This document shows positions 23,772 through 35,816 of a DNA stretch of 64,000 nucleotides, in pieces; position 1 is the stretch's first letter, and the number at the start of each line of letters is the position of its first letter. The notes under the pieces were generated by a model. That model saw only the letters and a list, made by a program, of their open reading frames with translations, was not told the DNA's origin and made no database searches. Made by a program: the position numbers and the translations under genes. Origin of the DNA: Dysidea avara (lineage: Eukaryota > Porifera > Demospongiae > Dictyoceratida > Dysideidae). The stretch lies in the NCBI RefSeq assembly GCF_963678975.1, contig NC_089276.1:1302001-1366000 (forward strand), in the 5' to 3' direction.

Positions 23772-23817
23772 AGCTGCAAATAAATACTTTTCACTCACTT
23801 GAGTTTTGTAACTTGAA

Positions 23818-24879
23818 ATGAATCTGAACACGGAAGAAATGGATGTTAGTGGTATCAAAGGTGCATCAATAGATGCACGCATAGGTGGCGTGTTGGGAGA
23901 TATTTCATCTATGAAGAGAGGCAAGAGTGCATCATATTTTGATGGCGAGATAAGCGATGAGCAAAAGAAAATAAGATTGTATGGGTTTGACAGCTCAGTC
24001 CGAAAACGGTTATTTGAAGAAACTGGAAAAGCGGTTGTCTTGGGAAATTGTGAAGTCAAGAAAGCTCGCCATGGCAATGAATATGAGGTAAATGTTTAGT
24101 AGGATTTAATACAGTTTAGTTAAATTTTTTGCATGTTATAGGTGTTAGTGAGCAAGAAAACTACAATAGAGAAATCTCCTCGAAAGTATGATGTACAGAA
24201 AATTGATGATGATTGTAACACTGCATTAAGCGATCTATCTGATATTCCAGAATACACAAAGGTTACTTGTGAAGGCAAGGTGATTGAAGTAGATAATGTT
24301 GTTGAAACAGCAAATGGAATAAAGCTACAGAGTGTTACGATTGCAGATAGATCTGGTACAGCTAGAATTGTCTTGTGGGGAGATGATGTAAATATGCTGT
24401 CTTCATCCAAATGCTACAAATTTGAAAAGGTCATTGTCAAGGAATTCCGTGGTGAGACGCAGTTGTCTGTGTCTAAGAGCAAAATAGATGAAATAGATGA
24501 CATTGATGCAGTAAATATAAGAGAGCAAGAGAAGGTGCATACCATTGATGAAGCAAAAGTACTTGGTGTACAATTATTTGAAGCGTACAAAGCTTGTCTG
24601 AACTGCCGCAGCAAACTGCCACATGGAATTGAAGGAGAATTTGATACTTGTAGCAGATGTGGTATGCTGCAATGCACGGATGAATGCAAAACAGAAGCGA
24701 CTGCACAAATGATGATTAGATCTGAAAGTTCCAGCAGTGTTGTTACCCTAAAAGCATTTGGAAGAAGCTTACGGGAAATAGCTGGAGAAGAAGTTTCCAG
24801 TCCACTTGCACTTTTAAAAGCTACACCTTTCAGTGCAACTCACCAGCATGGAGTGATCCAATCAGTCACCAGAGTGTAG
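23818..24879 (+). CDS. OB-fold/zinc-ribbon RPA-like ssDNA-binding protein
   Basis: Two exons, 23818-24087 and 24142-24879, are joined across a 54-bp intron (GAG|GTAAAT ... TTATAG|GTG, phase 0), giving 335 residues. Residues ~10-90 look like one OB fold (VLGDISSMKRGKSASYFDG). Residues ~128-207 form a second, RPA1-like OB fold (VTCEGKVIEVD, SVTIADRSGTARIVLWGDD). C242-x2-C245 and C260-x2-C263 form a zinc ribbon like the one in the RPA large subunit. RPA proteins coat single-stranded DNA during replication. At half the length of RPA1, and sitting inside an inserted block with tandem elements, this is more likely a transposon-borne accessory protein than the cellular RPA. The frame is intact with no stops, unlike its surroundings. 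Confidence 0.75.
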
Positions 24880-25075
24880 CTTTTGTAGCATGCAACTGCA
24901 TATGTGATTAAATACTTTATTGACTTGTTAACGCTGTACTAATGATGTGCTTGAAAATCACTATTAATAATTCAATAAGTTTGAGGTTAAATGTACTATT
25001 TCATGACATCGAATAGCATGCTGTCACTGAGGCCTGCAGCTGAGTTGGATAACCACATTTGTTTGTAGCATTGGT

Positions 25076-26994
25076 ACCTGCCCTATGTGCAGGACCATCT
25101 CCACATTAAACATTTTAATGCCACAAAGAGGGACTAAGCATTAAACACCAGCACTGCTAATGTAGCTATGTAGGGTACATGGTGATGTCACATTTTTTAA
25201 AGAGCATGAGGTTTTCTTATGTCATTAATGATGCAAAACACTAAAGTTTATTGTTTGTGGTTTTGACAGGAATGTAGTTTAATTATTCAGTGCATCTTCC
25301 CTACCAGTGACTTCAACGTGCTGTATAGAACAAACGGAACCTTTGCTGCTTTACATGAGAACTAATGCAACAATAATTAATATATTGGGAACCAAGCATA
25401 AATATTAGTGTCCTATATTTGCTGTGTAGCATGTATGTCGATAGTGCTTTAAAGTACATGATCCTTATGCAGTACATAATAATTTATAGTGAAGGATGCA
25501 TGCAAGGCTAGCTAATTAGTTAAACTGCATGTGAGCTAAGGCAATTGTATACAGTATACCCTACATTACATACAGGTTGTATACACACGGTACAGTTTCA
25601 GTTTGAATTCTACATTTTGATGTTTACCTTACCGACTGTCACAAAGAGAAATGAACTTGAGCATAATTTAAAGTCAACACAATTCGCAGTTATAGTTACT
25701 GCATGGCAAGCAAAAGTTCAGAACTTGTCTTATGCACTTTCAGTTCTGATGTTGCAGTGACACATATACCTCTTTCCATACAAAAACCCAGTTTTGAAAC
25801 ACCTGCAGTGTAATTGACCAATAAGGTAATGTATGAATCTTTAGAGTGAAAGCATGTAAGCAGGATAGTGAAACAGTTGTGCCAGGTCAGATGCAGTTCC
25901 TCGGTGTAAACTATGGATCTGCATGGTTCCAGTATTATCATTTTTCAGATGCACAGTAGTATTTGTTCAATCATGCAAGCTGCCTATTACTACAGCAGTA
26001 TTGAGGTGAGTCTGAACAAACATTTTTTCATGTCAGTGCACACCTATGTGCTTAAAACAAAGATGTAGATATTCTGGATACTGGTGAAAGAAGCTTTTAC
26101 CTACTCTAATACAACACACTGGACCAACACACAGATGGACAAATATGTTGGCAATTTGTCTGCCCTGTCCCAAAAGTGCTATAAGAGTCCCTATTATGTG
26201 AGGTAATTCAGTGCCAGTGCTGAAAAACTGATCATAAGAGTTTGTAGATGAAGACTTGCATGGAACAGATAGAGCAAAAAGGTGCATCAAAAAGGTCCCA
26301 AAAGTGAAAAAAAAAGTTATGACCTAGGCGGGGATTGAACCCTGGCTGGTTATAATAACTTGGGGTTAAGGGGAGGTGCACAAATCGCCACAGTTGTTTA
26401 TCAGTGGTTTTGACAGGAATGTAGCTCAACTTTTCAGTGATCCTTCCCTACACCAGTGCCTTCATCGCCCTATAAAGAGCGAACAAAAGCACGTATTGAT
26501 TTGCTACAACAACACTCGAGTTGCCAGATGATGGGCGTTTAATTTCGCTAAAGTCCCGCCTCGATACGTGCTTTGCATGCCAAGATATGATGAGCTAAAA
26601 GCCGTGTTTTAAAAAGGTGTTCACAAAAAGGTACTGAGTAGAAAGAAAAAAATCTGTCAACACGTGGATTTGAACCCACGACCTCTTGCACGCTAGTCAG
26701 GCGTTCTACCACTTGAACAGTATGTGCTGTGGTTTTCAAAGGAATGTTGCTCAAGTTTTCTCTACACCTTGGCCTTCTACGCGCTGTAGAGACCGAACGG
26801 AAGCACGCGTGAACTCGTGATAACAATCTTAGAGTAGGCGGATGATGAGCGCTTCATTATCAGCACAGACTATGTCGATTCGCGCCAAGTCTGGTGAGTA
26901 AGCAGCGTGACCGTCAGACAGACAGACAGACAGACATTTTCAGCTTTATATATATATAATAATAATAATAATAATATAATAATAATAATAATAC
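25076..26994 (+). repeat. Tandem 1.9 kb unit 1
   Basis: Starts TAGCATTGGTACCTGCCC and ends after CAGACAGACAGACA, TTTCAGCTTTATATATATA and (AAT)n. It contains three diverged internal sub-repeats beginning GGTTTTGACAGGAATGTAG (about 25258 and 26405) and GGTTTTCAAAGGAATGTTG (about 26731). It also has two tRNA-like T-arms. Minus-strand frames of 81 and 85 codons persist in the copies, but amino-acid changes between copies show no sign of constraint. Confidence 0.9.
26654..26720 (-). repeat. tRNA-like sequence inside unit 1
   Basis: The reverse complement has a perfect 4-bp D stem (GTTC..GAAC) with an AAGTGGTA loop, an anticodon-like CTAGCGT loop and a T arm GTGGGTTCAAATCCAC. The anticodon stem has mismatches and no 5' acceptor match is visible, so it is a tRNA-derived relic. 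Copies lie at 28561-28627 and 30404-30470. Confidence 0.55.
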
Positions 26995-28869
26995 TAGCAT
27001 TGGTACCTGCCCTATGTGCAGGACCATCTCCACATTAAACATTTTAATGCCACGAAGAGGGACTAAGCATTAAACACCAGCACTGCTAATGTAGCTATGT
27101 AGGGTACATGGTGATGTCACATTTTTTAAAGAGCATGAAGTTTTCTTATGTCATTAATGATGCAAAACACTAAAGTTTATTGTTTGTGGTTTTGACAGGA
27201 ATGTAGTTTAATTATTCAGTGCATCTTCCCTACCAGTGACTTCAACGTGCTGTATAGAACAAACGAAACCTTTGCTGCTTTACATGAGAACTAATGCAAC
27301 AATAATTAATATATTGGGAACCAAGCATAAATATTAGTGTCCTATATTTGCTGTGTAGCATGCATGTTGATAGTGATTTAAAGTACATGATCCTTATGCA
27401 GTACATAATAATTTATAGTGAAGCATGCATGCAAGGCTATAGCTAATTAGTTAAACTGCATGCGAGCTAAGGCAATTGTATACAGTATACTCTACATCAC
27501 ATACAGGTTGTGTACACACGATACAGTTTCAGTTTCTACATTTTGATGCTTACCTTACCGACTGTCACAAAGAGAAATGAACTTGAACATAATTTAAAGT
27601 CAACACAATTTGCAGTTATGGTTACTGCATGGCAAGCAAAAGTTCAGAACTTGTCTTATGCACTTTCAGTTCTGATGTTGCAGTGACACATATACCTCTT
27701 GCCATACAAAAACCCAGTTTTGAAACACCTGCAGTGTAATTGACCAATAAGGTAATGTATGAATCTTTAGAGTGAAAGCATGTAAGCAGGATATAGTGAA
27801 ACAGTTGTGCATATGCAGTTCCTCGGTGTAAACTATGGATCTGCATGGTTCCAGTATTATCATTTTTCAGATGCACAGTAGTATTTGTTCAATCATGCAA
27901 GCTGCCTATTACTACAGCAGTATTGAGGTAAGTCTGAACAAACAGTTTTTCATGTCAGTGCACACCTATGTGCTTAAAACAAAGATGTAGATATTCTGGA
28001 TACTGGTGAAAGAAGCTTTTACCTACTCTAATACAACACACTGGACCAACACACAGATGGACAAATATGTTGGCAATTTGTTTGCCCTGTCCCAAAAGTG
28101 CTATAAGAGTCCCTATTATGTGAGGTAATTCAGTGCCAGTGCTGAAAAACTGAGCATAAGAGTTTGTAGATGAAGACTTGCATGGAACAGATAGAGCAAA
28201 AAGGTGCATCAAAAAGGTCCCAAAAGTGAAAAAAAAAGTTATGACCTAGGCGGGGATTGAACCCTGGCTGGTTATAATAACTTGGGGTTAAGGGAGGTGC
28301 ACAAATCGCCACAGTTGTTTATCAGTGGTTTTGACAGGAATGTAGCTCAACTTTTCAGTGATCCTTCCCTACACCAGTGCCTTCATCGCCCTATAAAGAG
28401 CGAACAAAAGCACGTATTGATTTGCTACAACAACACTCGAGTTGCCAGATGATGGGCGTTTAATTTCGCTAAAGTCCCGCCTCGATACGTGCTTTGCATG
28501 CCAAGATATGATGAGCTAAAAGTCGTTCACAAAAAGGTACTGAGTAGAAAGAAAAAAATCTGTCAACACGTGGATTTGAACCCACGACCTCTTACACGCT
28601 AGTCAGGCGTTCTACCACTTGAACAGTATGTGCTGTGGTTTTCAAAGGAATGTTGCTCAAGTTTTCTCTACACCTTGGCCTTCTACGCGCTGTAGAGACC
28701 GAACGGAAGCACGCGTGAACTCGTGATATCAATCTTAGAGTAGGCGGATGATGAGCGCTTCATTATCAGCACAGACTATGTCGATTCGCGCCAAGTCTGG
28801 TGAGTAAGCAGCGTGACCGTCAGACAGACAGACAGACAGACAGCTTTTCAGCTATATATATATAGATAC
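26995..28869 (+). repeat. Tandem 1.9 kb unit 2
   Basis: Head-to-tail copy of unit 1, roughly 97% identical by eye, 1875 bp, with small indels: it lacks the GGTCAGATGCAG-type insert near 27808 and ~12 bp near 28520. It ends with a shorter TATATATAGATAC tail. Confidence 0.9.
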
Positions 28870-30710
28870 TAGCATTGGTACCTGCCCTATGTGCAGGACC
28901 ATCTCCACATTAAACATTTTAATGCCACGAAGAGGGACTAAGCATTAAACACCAGCACTGCTAATGTACCTATGTAGGGTACATGGTGATGTCACATTTT
29001 TTAAAGAGCATGAGGTTTTCTTATGTCATTAATGATGCAAAACACTAAAGTTTATTGTTTGTGGTTTTGACAGGAATGTAGTTCAATTATTCAGTGCATC
29101 TTACCTACCAGTGACTTCAACGTGCTGTATAGAACAAACAAAACCTTTGCTGCTTTACATGAGAACTAATGCAACAATAATTAATATATTGGGAACCAAG
29201 CATAAATATTAGTGTCCTATATTTGCTGTGTAGCATGTATGTCGATAGTGCTTTAAAGTACATGATCCTTATGCAAGGCTAGCTAATTAGTTAAACTGCA
29301 TGTGAGCTAAGGCAATTGTATACAGTATACCCTACATTACATACAGGTTGTGTACACACGGTACAGTTTCAGTTTCTACATTTTGATGTTTACCTTACTG
29401 ACTGTCACAAAGAGAAATGAACTTGAACATAATTTAAAGTCAACACAATTTGCAGTTATAGTTACTGCATGGCAAGCAAAAGTTCAGAACTTGTCCTATG
29501 CACTTTCGGTTCTGATGTTGCAGTGACACATATACCTCTTGCCATACAAAAACCCAGTTTTGAAACACCTGCAGTGTAATTGGCCAATGAGGTAATGTAT
29601 GAATCTTTAGAGTGAAAGCATGTAAGCAGGATAGTGAAACAGTTGTGCCAGGTCAGATGCAGTTCCTCGGTGTAAACTATGGATCTGCATGGTTCCAGTA
29701 TTATCATTTTTCAGATGCACAGTAGTATTTGTTCAATCATGCAAGCTGCCTATTACTACAGCAGTATTGAGGTAAGTCTGAACAAACAGTTTTTCATGTC
29801 AGTGCACACCTATGTGCTTAAAACAAAGATGTAGATATTCTGGATACTGGTGAAAGAAGCTTTTACCTACTCTAATACAACACACTGGACCAACACACAG
29901 ATGGACAAATATGTTGGCAATTTGTCTGCCCTGTCCCAAAGGTGCTAAAAGAGTCCCTATTATGTGAGGTAATTCAGTGCCAGTGCTGAAAAACTGATCA
30001 TAAGAGTTTGTAGATGAAGACTTGCATGGAACAGATAGAGCAAAAAGGTGCATCAAAAAGGCCCCAAAAGTGAAAAAAAAAGTTATGACCTAGGCGGGGA
30101 TTGAACCCTGGCTGGTTATAATAACTTGGGGTTAAGGGAGGTGCACAAATCGCCACAGTTGTTTATCAGTGGTTTTGACAGGAATGTAGCTCAACTTTTC
30201 AGTGATCCTTCCCTACACCAGTGCCTTCATCGCCCTATAAAGAGCGAACAAAAGCACGTATTGATTTGCTACAACAACACTCGAGTTGCCAGATGATGGG
30301 CGTTTAATTTCGCTAAAGTCCCGCCTCGATACGTGCTTTGCATGCCAAGATATGATGAGCTAAAAGTCGTTCACAAAAAGGTACTGAGTAGAAAGAAAAA
30401 AATCTGTCAACACGTGGATTTGAACCCACGACCTCTTACACGCTAGTCAGGCGTTCTACCACTTGAACAGTATGTGCTGTGGTTTTCAAAGGAATGTTGC
30501 TCAAGTTTTCTCTACACCTTGGCCTTCTACGCGCTGTAGAGACCGAACGGAAGCACGCGTGAACTCGTGATAACAATCTTAGAGTAGGCGGATGATGAGC
30601 GCTTCATTATCAGCACAGACTATGTCGATTCGCGCCAAGTCTGGTGAGTAAGCAGCGTGACCGTCAGACAGACAGACAGACAGACAGTTTTCAGCTTTAT
30701 ATATATATAG
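28870..30710 (+). repeat. Tandem 1.9 kb unit 3
   Basis: Third head-to-tail copy, about 1840 bp. It lacks ~35 bp near 29275 but shares the ~12-bp deletion near 30365 with unit 2, so units 2 and 3 are closer to each other than to unit 1. Confidence 0.9.
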
Positions 30711-30847
30711 AATAGATATATAGATATAGAATAGAATATAGATATAGATATAGATATAGATAGATATAGAAGATATAGATATAGATATAGATATAGATAG
30801 ATATAGATATAGATATAGATATATATAGATATAGATAGATAGATATA
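30711..30847 (+). repeat. (TATAGA)n-type simple repeat
   Basis: Imperfect TATAGA/TAGATA hexamers between the last unit and the resumption of LINE coding sequence. Confidence 0.95.
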
Positions 30848-31110
30848 GATTGCATGGCCAACCTTTTGAGTGCAAAGCACAGTCTTTCCTATGGAATAGT
30901 GATGGGATGGCTGAGATGTAAATTGAGCTTCTCTTTGTTGAGGTCTGCAATTATGTGCATTCGCGGTGCCAGGTCCAGTTTGCGCTGTCCCATTGCTGAG
31001 ACACCGATTGCTGTGCAGGTCGCTGAGGCCCATATGTAAGATAATTTGTTTTTGTTTATTATGTACTGTTTTATCTTATTTCATTAATTTGTAAAAAAAA
31101 AAAAAAAAAA
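30848..31110 (+). mobile_element. LINE, 3' end with poly-A
   Basis: The frame MANLLSAKHSLSYG, WLRCKLSFSLLRSAIMCIRG continues the protein cut at 22846 and ends at TAA/TAG near 31038. It is followed by a ~55-bp trailer and 18 A residues (31093-31110). ATTAGAGTA at 31110-31118 repeats the left flank. Together with 21622-22846 this is one 5'-truncated insertion. Confidence 0.85.
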
Positions 31111-31118
31111 TTAGAGTA

Positions 31119-32085
31119 GTTAGGTGATTGCTCTATTAGAGTATCCCGATCCGGCCGTGTACTCCTAGCACTGATTTATGCAGTATAGTCCATTCTTGCA
31201 TAACCTTAGCACAAATTCTAGTAAATCAAGCAAAGTAAATTGGCTAATGACTACATCAGCAACTGCATGGGCATTGGAAAAAGTGACGGAGCACTGCCCC
31301 TCCATTTTTGAAAGGGCATGCAGTTCCCCCTCCCCCCTCCCTATTTCTCTGCCCCTGTTATGGACACATGGCCTCACAGTTTGTATCGCAAATTTATTTT
31401 AATGTAGGGTAAGCCTGTATTAATGGTCTGTGGGCAACATGTAGCTACCCACAGCCAGGGAAAACATACTTATACTATTACAGCTATACTAATAGTTACA
31501 GTTGATTGAAGTCGGTGGGGATTGGTTCCAAACATACAAAATGGTATGTACAGGCTCTCTCAGAATTTAAGTTGTCGGCAGTAAAATGAGTCCAGAAGTA
31601 GTTAGTTATGTGATGCTTGATTGTGTTAGTAGATAATGATAGGTCTAAGACTGGCAAAATAATGGTATGACGCTATTGGAGGAGTAGATAGTCAATGCTT
31701 GGGGTGATGGCTAAGGAATTCCATCTAAAAATAGTTGACCATAAAAGCTCTGTGGTCAAGAGTCAGTTATGATAGGGAGGGGGTCACTGTGAAAATGGAA
31801 TTGCTCCACATATAACAGACTAAATTGGAAATTTGCACCATATAAATGAGAGGAAATTGTATAGAATATGTTATGTGAATCAGTACCACATAATATTCAT
31901 TGAATGTGTAAAACAATTGAGTATATATGTGCTTCACCTGTTGTGGTATATAGTATTTGTAAGGGTCAGTAAAGGTTTAGCATGCATGTAAAGGCAACTT
32001 ATAAATGCAACTGCATGTTTTTACTAGGGGGAGGACCCGGCATGCATCGTACACATGCTATAAGCATGTGTTGTTTGGTGTACAT
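31119..32085. other. No gene recognised
   Basis: It begins with a copy of the dispersed motif (31126-31151). GCAGTTCCCCCTCC near 31320 may be a TIR-element edge. The rest shows no coding signal. Confidence 0.5.
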
Positions 32086-32184
32086 TCAAAATCTTTGAAA
32101 CTCAGGACAAAAATAGTATAAAACACTACAAAATTGTTAATATACAGCAATAATATTACAGTCTGGTAAATGCAAACCACACAA

Positions 32185-33222
32185 TTACTGTGGCCGGCAT
32201 GAGCCAACCCATACACCATCTGTAACCTTGTCCTTGTAATTTAGTCCTCCAATTACAACTATTTTGTTGCTAGGTAGACCAACCACAGCTGGGTCTCTTC
32301 TTTCAAATGGCATTTGACCAATGACATCCCATTTGTCACTGATCTTGTTGAACATGTGAATGTCACTAGTACTGGTGGACACACCACTATCTTCTAACTT
32401 TGTTCCTCCCATCACCAGCACTTGTCTCCCTTGCATGCTGACAGGAGCTGAACGAAGCCACAGAAAATCCTGGTGAGAAATCCACTTCAACTGGAAACTG
32501 AACAAGGTGTCCAGTGAAGCAGTAAATACTGCCGGAGAGGCTTTACCATCTTGATCAATTCCTCCTAACAGGTAGAGTACATTGTCAGCAATCACTGACC
32601 GTAGCCCATACTGTGGTAGTGGTAGTTGATCAGTAGTGTACCACTGCTTGTTGATACTGTCAAACAGTTCGGTGGAAGGAATTATTTCATAACATTTTTT
32701 CCCTTCAGTTAGACCTCCAACTATGATTAGAGTTCCTTGGTGACCAACAGCTGAGGCTTTAAATCTTGGCTTAGTCATCTTGGTGCAGTACAGCTTTAAC
32801 CTATAGCTTTCTAGTAGAAATATCTTCTTGGTCACTTTAAGGCCACTTGTTTGCCCTCCAGCAATAACCAACCGGTTGTTGAGAGTAGTCAAGGCAAACC
32901 AACAGCGAGAAAGGTCAATTGAAGCACCCCACATATCTTTTTCTGGGTTGTATACTTCTATTTTAAAAGATGGATCTCCTTTTTGTTGGTTAATACCTCC
33001 TCCAACATAGATGTTCCCTTCATGAAACACAGCGGTGTGGTATGCTTGATTCTCTGGTGCTGGGGTACCCTCTCGCCACTTGATACTCACTGGTCCACTG
33101 AACACATCTGGTACCTTTAAATAGTCAAATAATAGTATTGTGAATATAATTATTATGCTTACTACAAAAGGGTAGAATCCACAATCATGTTTTGCTGTAT
33201 GCATTAGCATAGTACAAAACAT
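32185..33222 (-). CDS. Kelch-repeat beta-propeller protein
   Basis: The frame is open from at least 33222 to the stop at 32185, about 345 residues from MFCTMLMHTAKHD. A hydrophobic segment (PFVVSIIIIFTILLF, about residues 20-36) may be a signal anchor or, alternatively, translated intron before an acceptor at TTTAAAG|GTACC (about 33113). Six double-glycine kelch blades follow: NIYVGGG, RLVIAGG, LIIVGG, VLYLLGG, VLVMGG, IVVIGG. Kelch propellers mediate protein binding. No catalytic domain is visible. Upstream in frame lies a (CA)n tract that would encode poly Val-Cys and is surely not translated. The entry WREGTPAPENQAYHTAVFH resembles the kelch part of early-animal kinase-kelch fusions, so this could be a 3' exon of a larger gene. 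It is intact, unlike the copy at 101-1015. Confidence 0.8.
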   Translation of the reverse strand: MFCTMLMHTAKHDCGFYPFVVSIIIIFTILLFDYLKVPDVFSGPVSIKWREGTPAPENQAYHTAVFHEGNIYVGGGINQQKGDPSFKIEVYNPEKDMWGASIDLSRCWFALTTLNNRLVIAGGQTSGLKVTKKIFLLESYRLKLYCTKMTKPRFKASAVGHQGTLIIVGGLTEGKKCYEIIPSTELFDSINKQWYTTDQLPLPQYGLRSVIADNVLYLLGGIDQDGKASPAVFTASLDTLFSFQLKWISHQDFLWLRSAPVSMQGRQVLVMGGTKLEDSGVSTSTSDIHMFNKISDKWDVIGQMPFERRDPAVVGLPSNKIVVIGGLNYKDKVTDGVWVGSCRPQ

Positions 33223-33244
33223 TGATATGTATAGATACACATGT

Positions 33245-33375
<131 letters not shown>

Positions 33376-34429
33376 TTTAGTCCAGAAGATTGGTCCAGCC
33401 AGAGACCATTTTGGTCAACTACAGTTGGTCCACTAGACATTGTATCAGTTTTGTTTACCATTGCAAATGTATGCACAGCTTAGCTTGGCTAACTTGTGAC
33501 TGCTTAGCTGACTGCCAGACACCATCTTATTAAGAATGCTGTATTATAATATAAGTGTACAGCAGTAAAATATTAATAATTTTGATGAAAGAAAAATTTG
33601 AGAAATCAGTAAAGTTCATCAAACGTTCATTATACAAGTTTAAGCCATTGCGGTTTTAAAATAGTCTGTGTTTTTGAGCAGTAATAATCAAACCTCAAAG
33701 TTATGCTTCACATCAGATGCTGTTTTGGTAGACTGTATCGATTTTTTTCTGACTAGTAAAAAATGGCAATTCCATGACCACTTTTCAGCTAACATGTTTT
33801 GATGGTTGATTTCACTTCTTGGGGTCATTTTATTGACAATTTAGCTCCCAGGTCCCTCCCAAAAGTCCTGGAAGTTTTTGCTATGGCATGAAATTTAAAA
33901 TTGCTGCTAGTGCAATCTAAAATTGGGGTATGCTGCATACAGTAGTGCACAAAGACACTTTTTAAGATAAATAAACCTCAAGGATTCCAATTCTGGAATC
34001 AGTTTTATGTTATGACCTTTATTAGACCCAATAATCAATAATAGTTTCAATTGGAAGAGCGAAAAAAGTATAAAATCAAGGTAAAATGCTTCAGTATTAT
34101 ACATGTAGAAACTTTCAAGATGAAATTTGCACAACAGCATGTGCATGATCATGCAAGAATATTGAGATGTAGTATAAATACAGAGATTTTTGAGCCACTA
34201 GTTCAGTCAGTTTAAGTCGTCAATTTGGCTAAGTCACCTTTTATAATACAAGAATTTGCAGTACTAACTGCTATATTCCTAGCCCTCTGATCAGTGGCAA
34301 AGAAACACCAAAACAAACATTATTTTTTGCAGCTGCATCAAGAAAAGGTATGTGAACTAAATAATTATTTTGGTATCATAAATATTTAAGCTCATTTTGG
34401 CCATAAACATGTAGATTGTAGCAAGAACA

Positions 34430-35110
34430 ATGGAGACAGCTCAAGTTCCATGCATGCTTCAGTGTGATGAGCCTTGTAATCCAGCCACGGGTGCCATTGA
34501 TTCCATTGAGAGGTGGAAGAGTATCAGGCAAAAGGCTCTCCACTGGAAAGGTCTTGACAAATTTGGAAGTGTTCATGAATGCGTAGATTGGGTGAAAGGT
34601 CCAGTTGGACACTTTATTCATGATTCCTGCATATTGACGCTTAGCAATGCCAAAAAGATAGTGCAGGCTCAAAAAAGACAGAAGAAACGTGAGGTGGATA
34701 AACGCCAGTTGTAGTCTTCATCCATAGCTGAGGTTAGTTCCCAAGACGAAGCTCCAGCTGCCAAGAGGCTATGATCAAGTTTACGGCTGATTCATGACAA
34801 AAACAAATGTGTTTGGTGTTGCAACCAGAATAAACAAAGCAACCAGAGTCAAAGCTTTTGTTGATTTCATATGACCGTGTATGGGCTGTTTTCAAGAGCC
34901 ACACAGTGGCCCTTGAAGATCAGAAAATGCGTTACAGAATCAACTGTCTAATTGATTCTGTAGCTGATCAGCCCTATATGCTCTTGAAATCAGGTATCAT
35001 CACAAATGCTGGCTGAAGTATGTTCGGAAATTCCAGAAAATGAGTGAAGATGATAAGCTTCCACAAATGCAGAACACTACTTATCGTGAGGTTCAGACTA
35101 TAGTTAATCT
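34430..35110 (+). pseudogene. Transposon-type protein relic, left arm
   Basis: It opens METAQVPCMLQCDEPCNP, continues SIRQKALHWKGLDKFGSVHE and DWVKGPVGHFIHDSC (34430-34714), then stops. Further pieces in order are KRL-stop-SSLRLIHDKNKC (34763-34808), SHTVALEDQKM and RYHHKCWLKYV, up to the palindrome centre. Cys/His spacing (C..C, HDSC, CVWCC) hints at zinc binding. I do not recognise the family. The TGA at 34772-34774 is shared with the other arm. Confidence 0.6.
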
Positions 35111-35189
35111 TTGAGGAGCATGAGTACTCCTCATTTTTGACAGTACTCATGCTCCTCAAAGATTACCTTTTGAGTGTGGTCAAAAACGT

Positions 35190-35816
35190 AGTCTGAACCT
35201 CACCATAAGTAATGTTCTGCATTTGCGAAGGCTTATCGTCTTCACTCATTTTTCTGGAATTTCCAAACATACTTCAGCCAGCATTTGTGATGATACCTGA
35301 TTTCAAGAGCATATGGCTGATCAGCTGCAGAATCAATCAGATGGTTGATTTTGTCACACATTTTCTGATCTTCAAGGGCCACTGTGTGGCTCTTGAAAGC
35401 AGCCCATACACAGTCATATGAAATCAACAAAAGCTTTGGCTCTGGATGCTTTGGTTGCAAAACCAAACACATTTGTTTTTGCCATGAATCAGCCGTAAAC
35501 TTGATCATAGCCTCTTGGCAGCTGGAGCTTCGTCTTGGGAACTAACCTCAGCTATGGATGAAGACTGCGATTGGCATTTATCCACCTAGCATTTCTTCTG
35601 TCTCTTTTGAGCCTTCACAAGCTTCTTGGTATTGCTAAGAGTCAATTCGCAGGAATCATGAATAAAGTGTCCAACTGGACCTTTCACCCAATCTACGGAT
35701 TCATGAACACTTCCAAACTTGTCAAGACCTTTCCAGTAGAGAGCCTGTTGCCTGATACTCTCCCACCTATCAATGGAACCAAATGGGACCCGTGGCTGGA
35801 TTACAAGGCTCATCAC
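35190..35816 (-). pseudogene. Transposon-type protein relic, right arm
   Basis: Inverted copy of the left-arm relic. SIDRWESIRQQALYWKGLDK and GPVGHFIHDSCELTLSN (35816-35586) are followed by KRL-stop-SS (TGA at 35507-35505), FKSHTVALEDQKMCDKINHL and RYHHKCWLKYVWKFQKNE (35508-35242). The same TGA sits at the same codon as in the left arm. Confidence 0.6.

Larger units (their letters stand above)
22847..30847 (+). mobile_element. ~8 kb composite insertion with RPA-like gene and three tandem units
   Basis: This block interrupts the LINE between codons for KRLA and MANLL. It begins TTGTTACCTGCCCTACGTGCAGG-like sequence, nearly the same as the first bases of each 1.9 kb unit. It ends after a (GACA)n tract, TTTCAGCTTTATATATA and an AT-rich simple repeat. 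The LINE flank reads GCA on the left and TGC on the right, consistent with insertion at an AT dinucleotide. Terminal hairpin CCTGC..GCAGG, the tetranucleotide tract near the 3' end, head-to-tail units and an RPA-like gene are features reported for Helitron/Helentron rolling-circle elements. No Rep/helicase is present, so that class is an inference. Confidence 0.6.

Noticed and set aside
26654-26720. Functional tRNA gene
   Set aside because: The T and D arms are good, but the anticodon stem is mismatched and no acceptor pairing is present; the three copies are part of a repeat.
25696-30056. 81- and 85-codon minus-strand frames conserved in three copies
   Set aside because: They lie in nearly identical tandem units; differences between copies are mostly amino-acid changing and one copy has a frameshift, so there is no sign of coding constraint.
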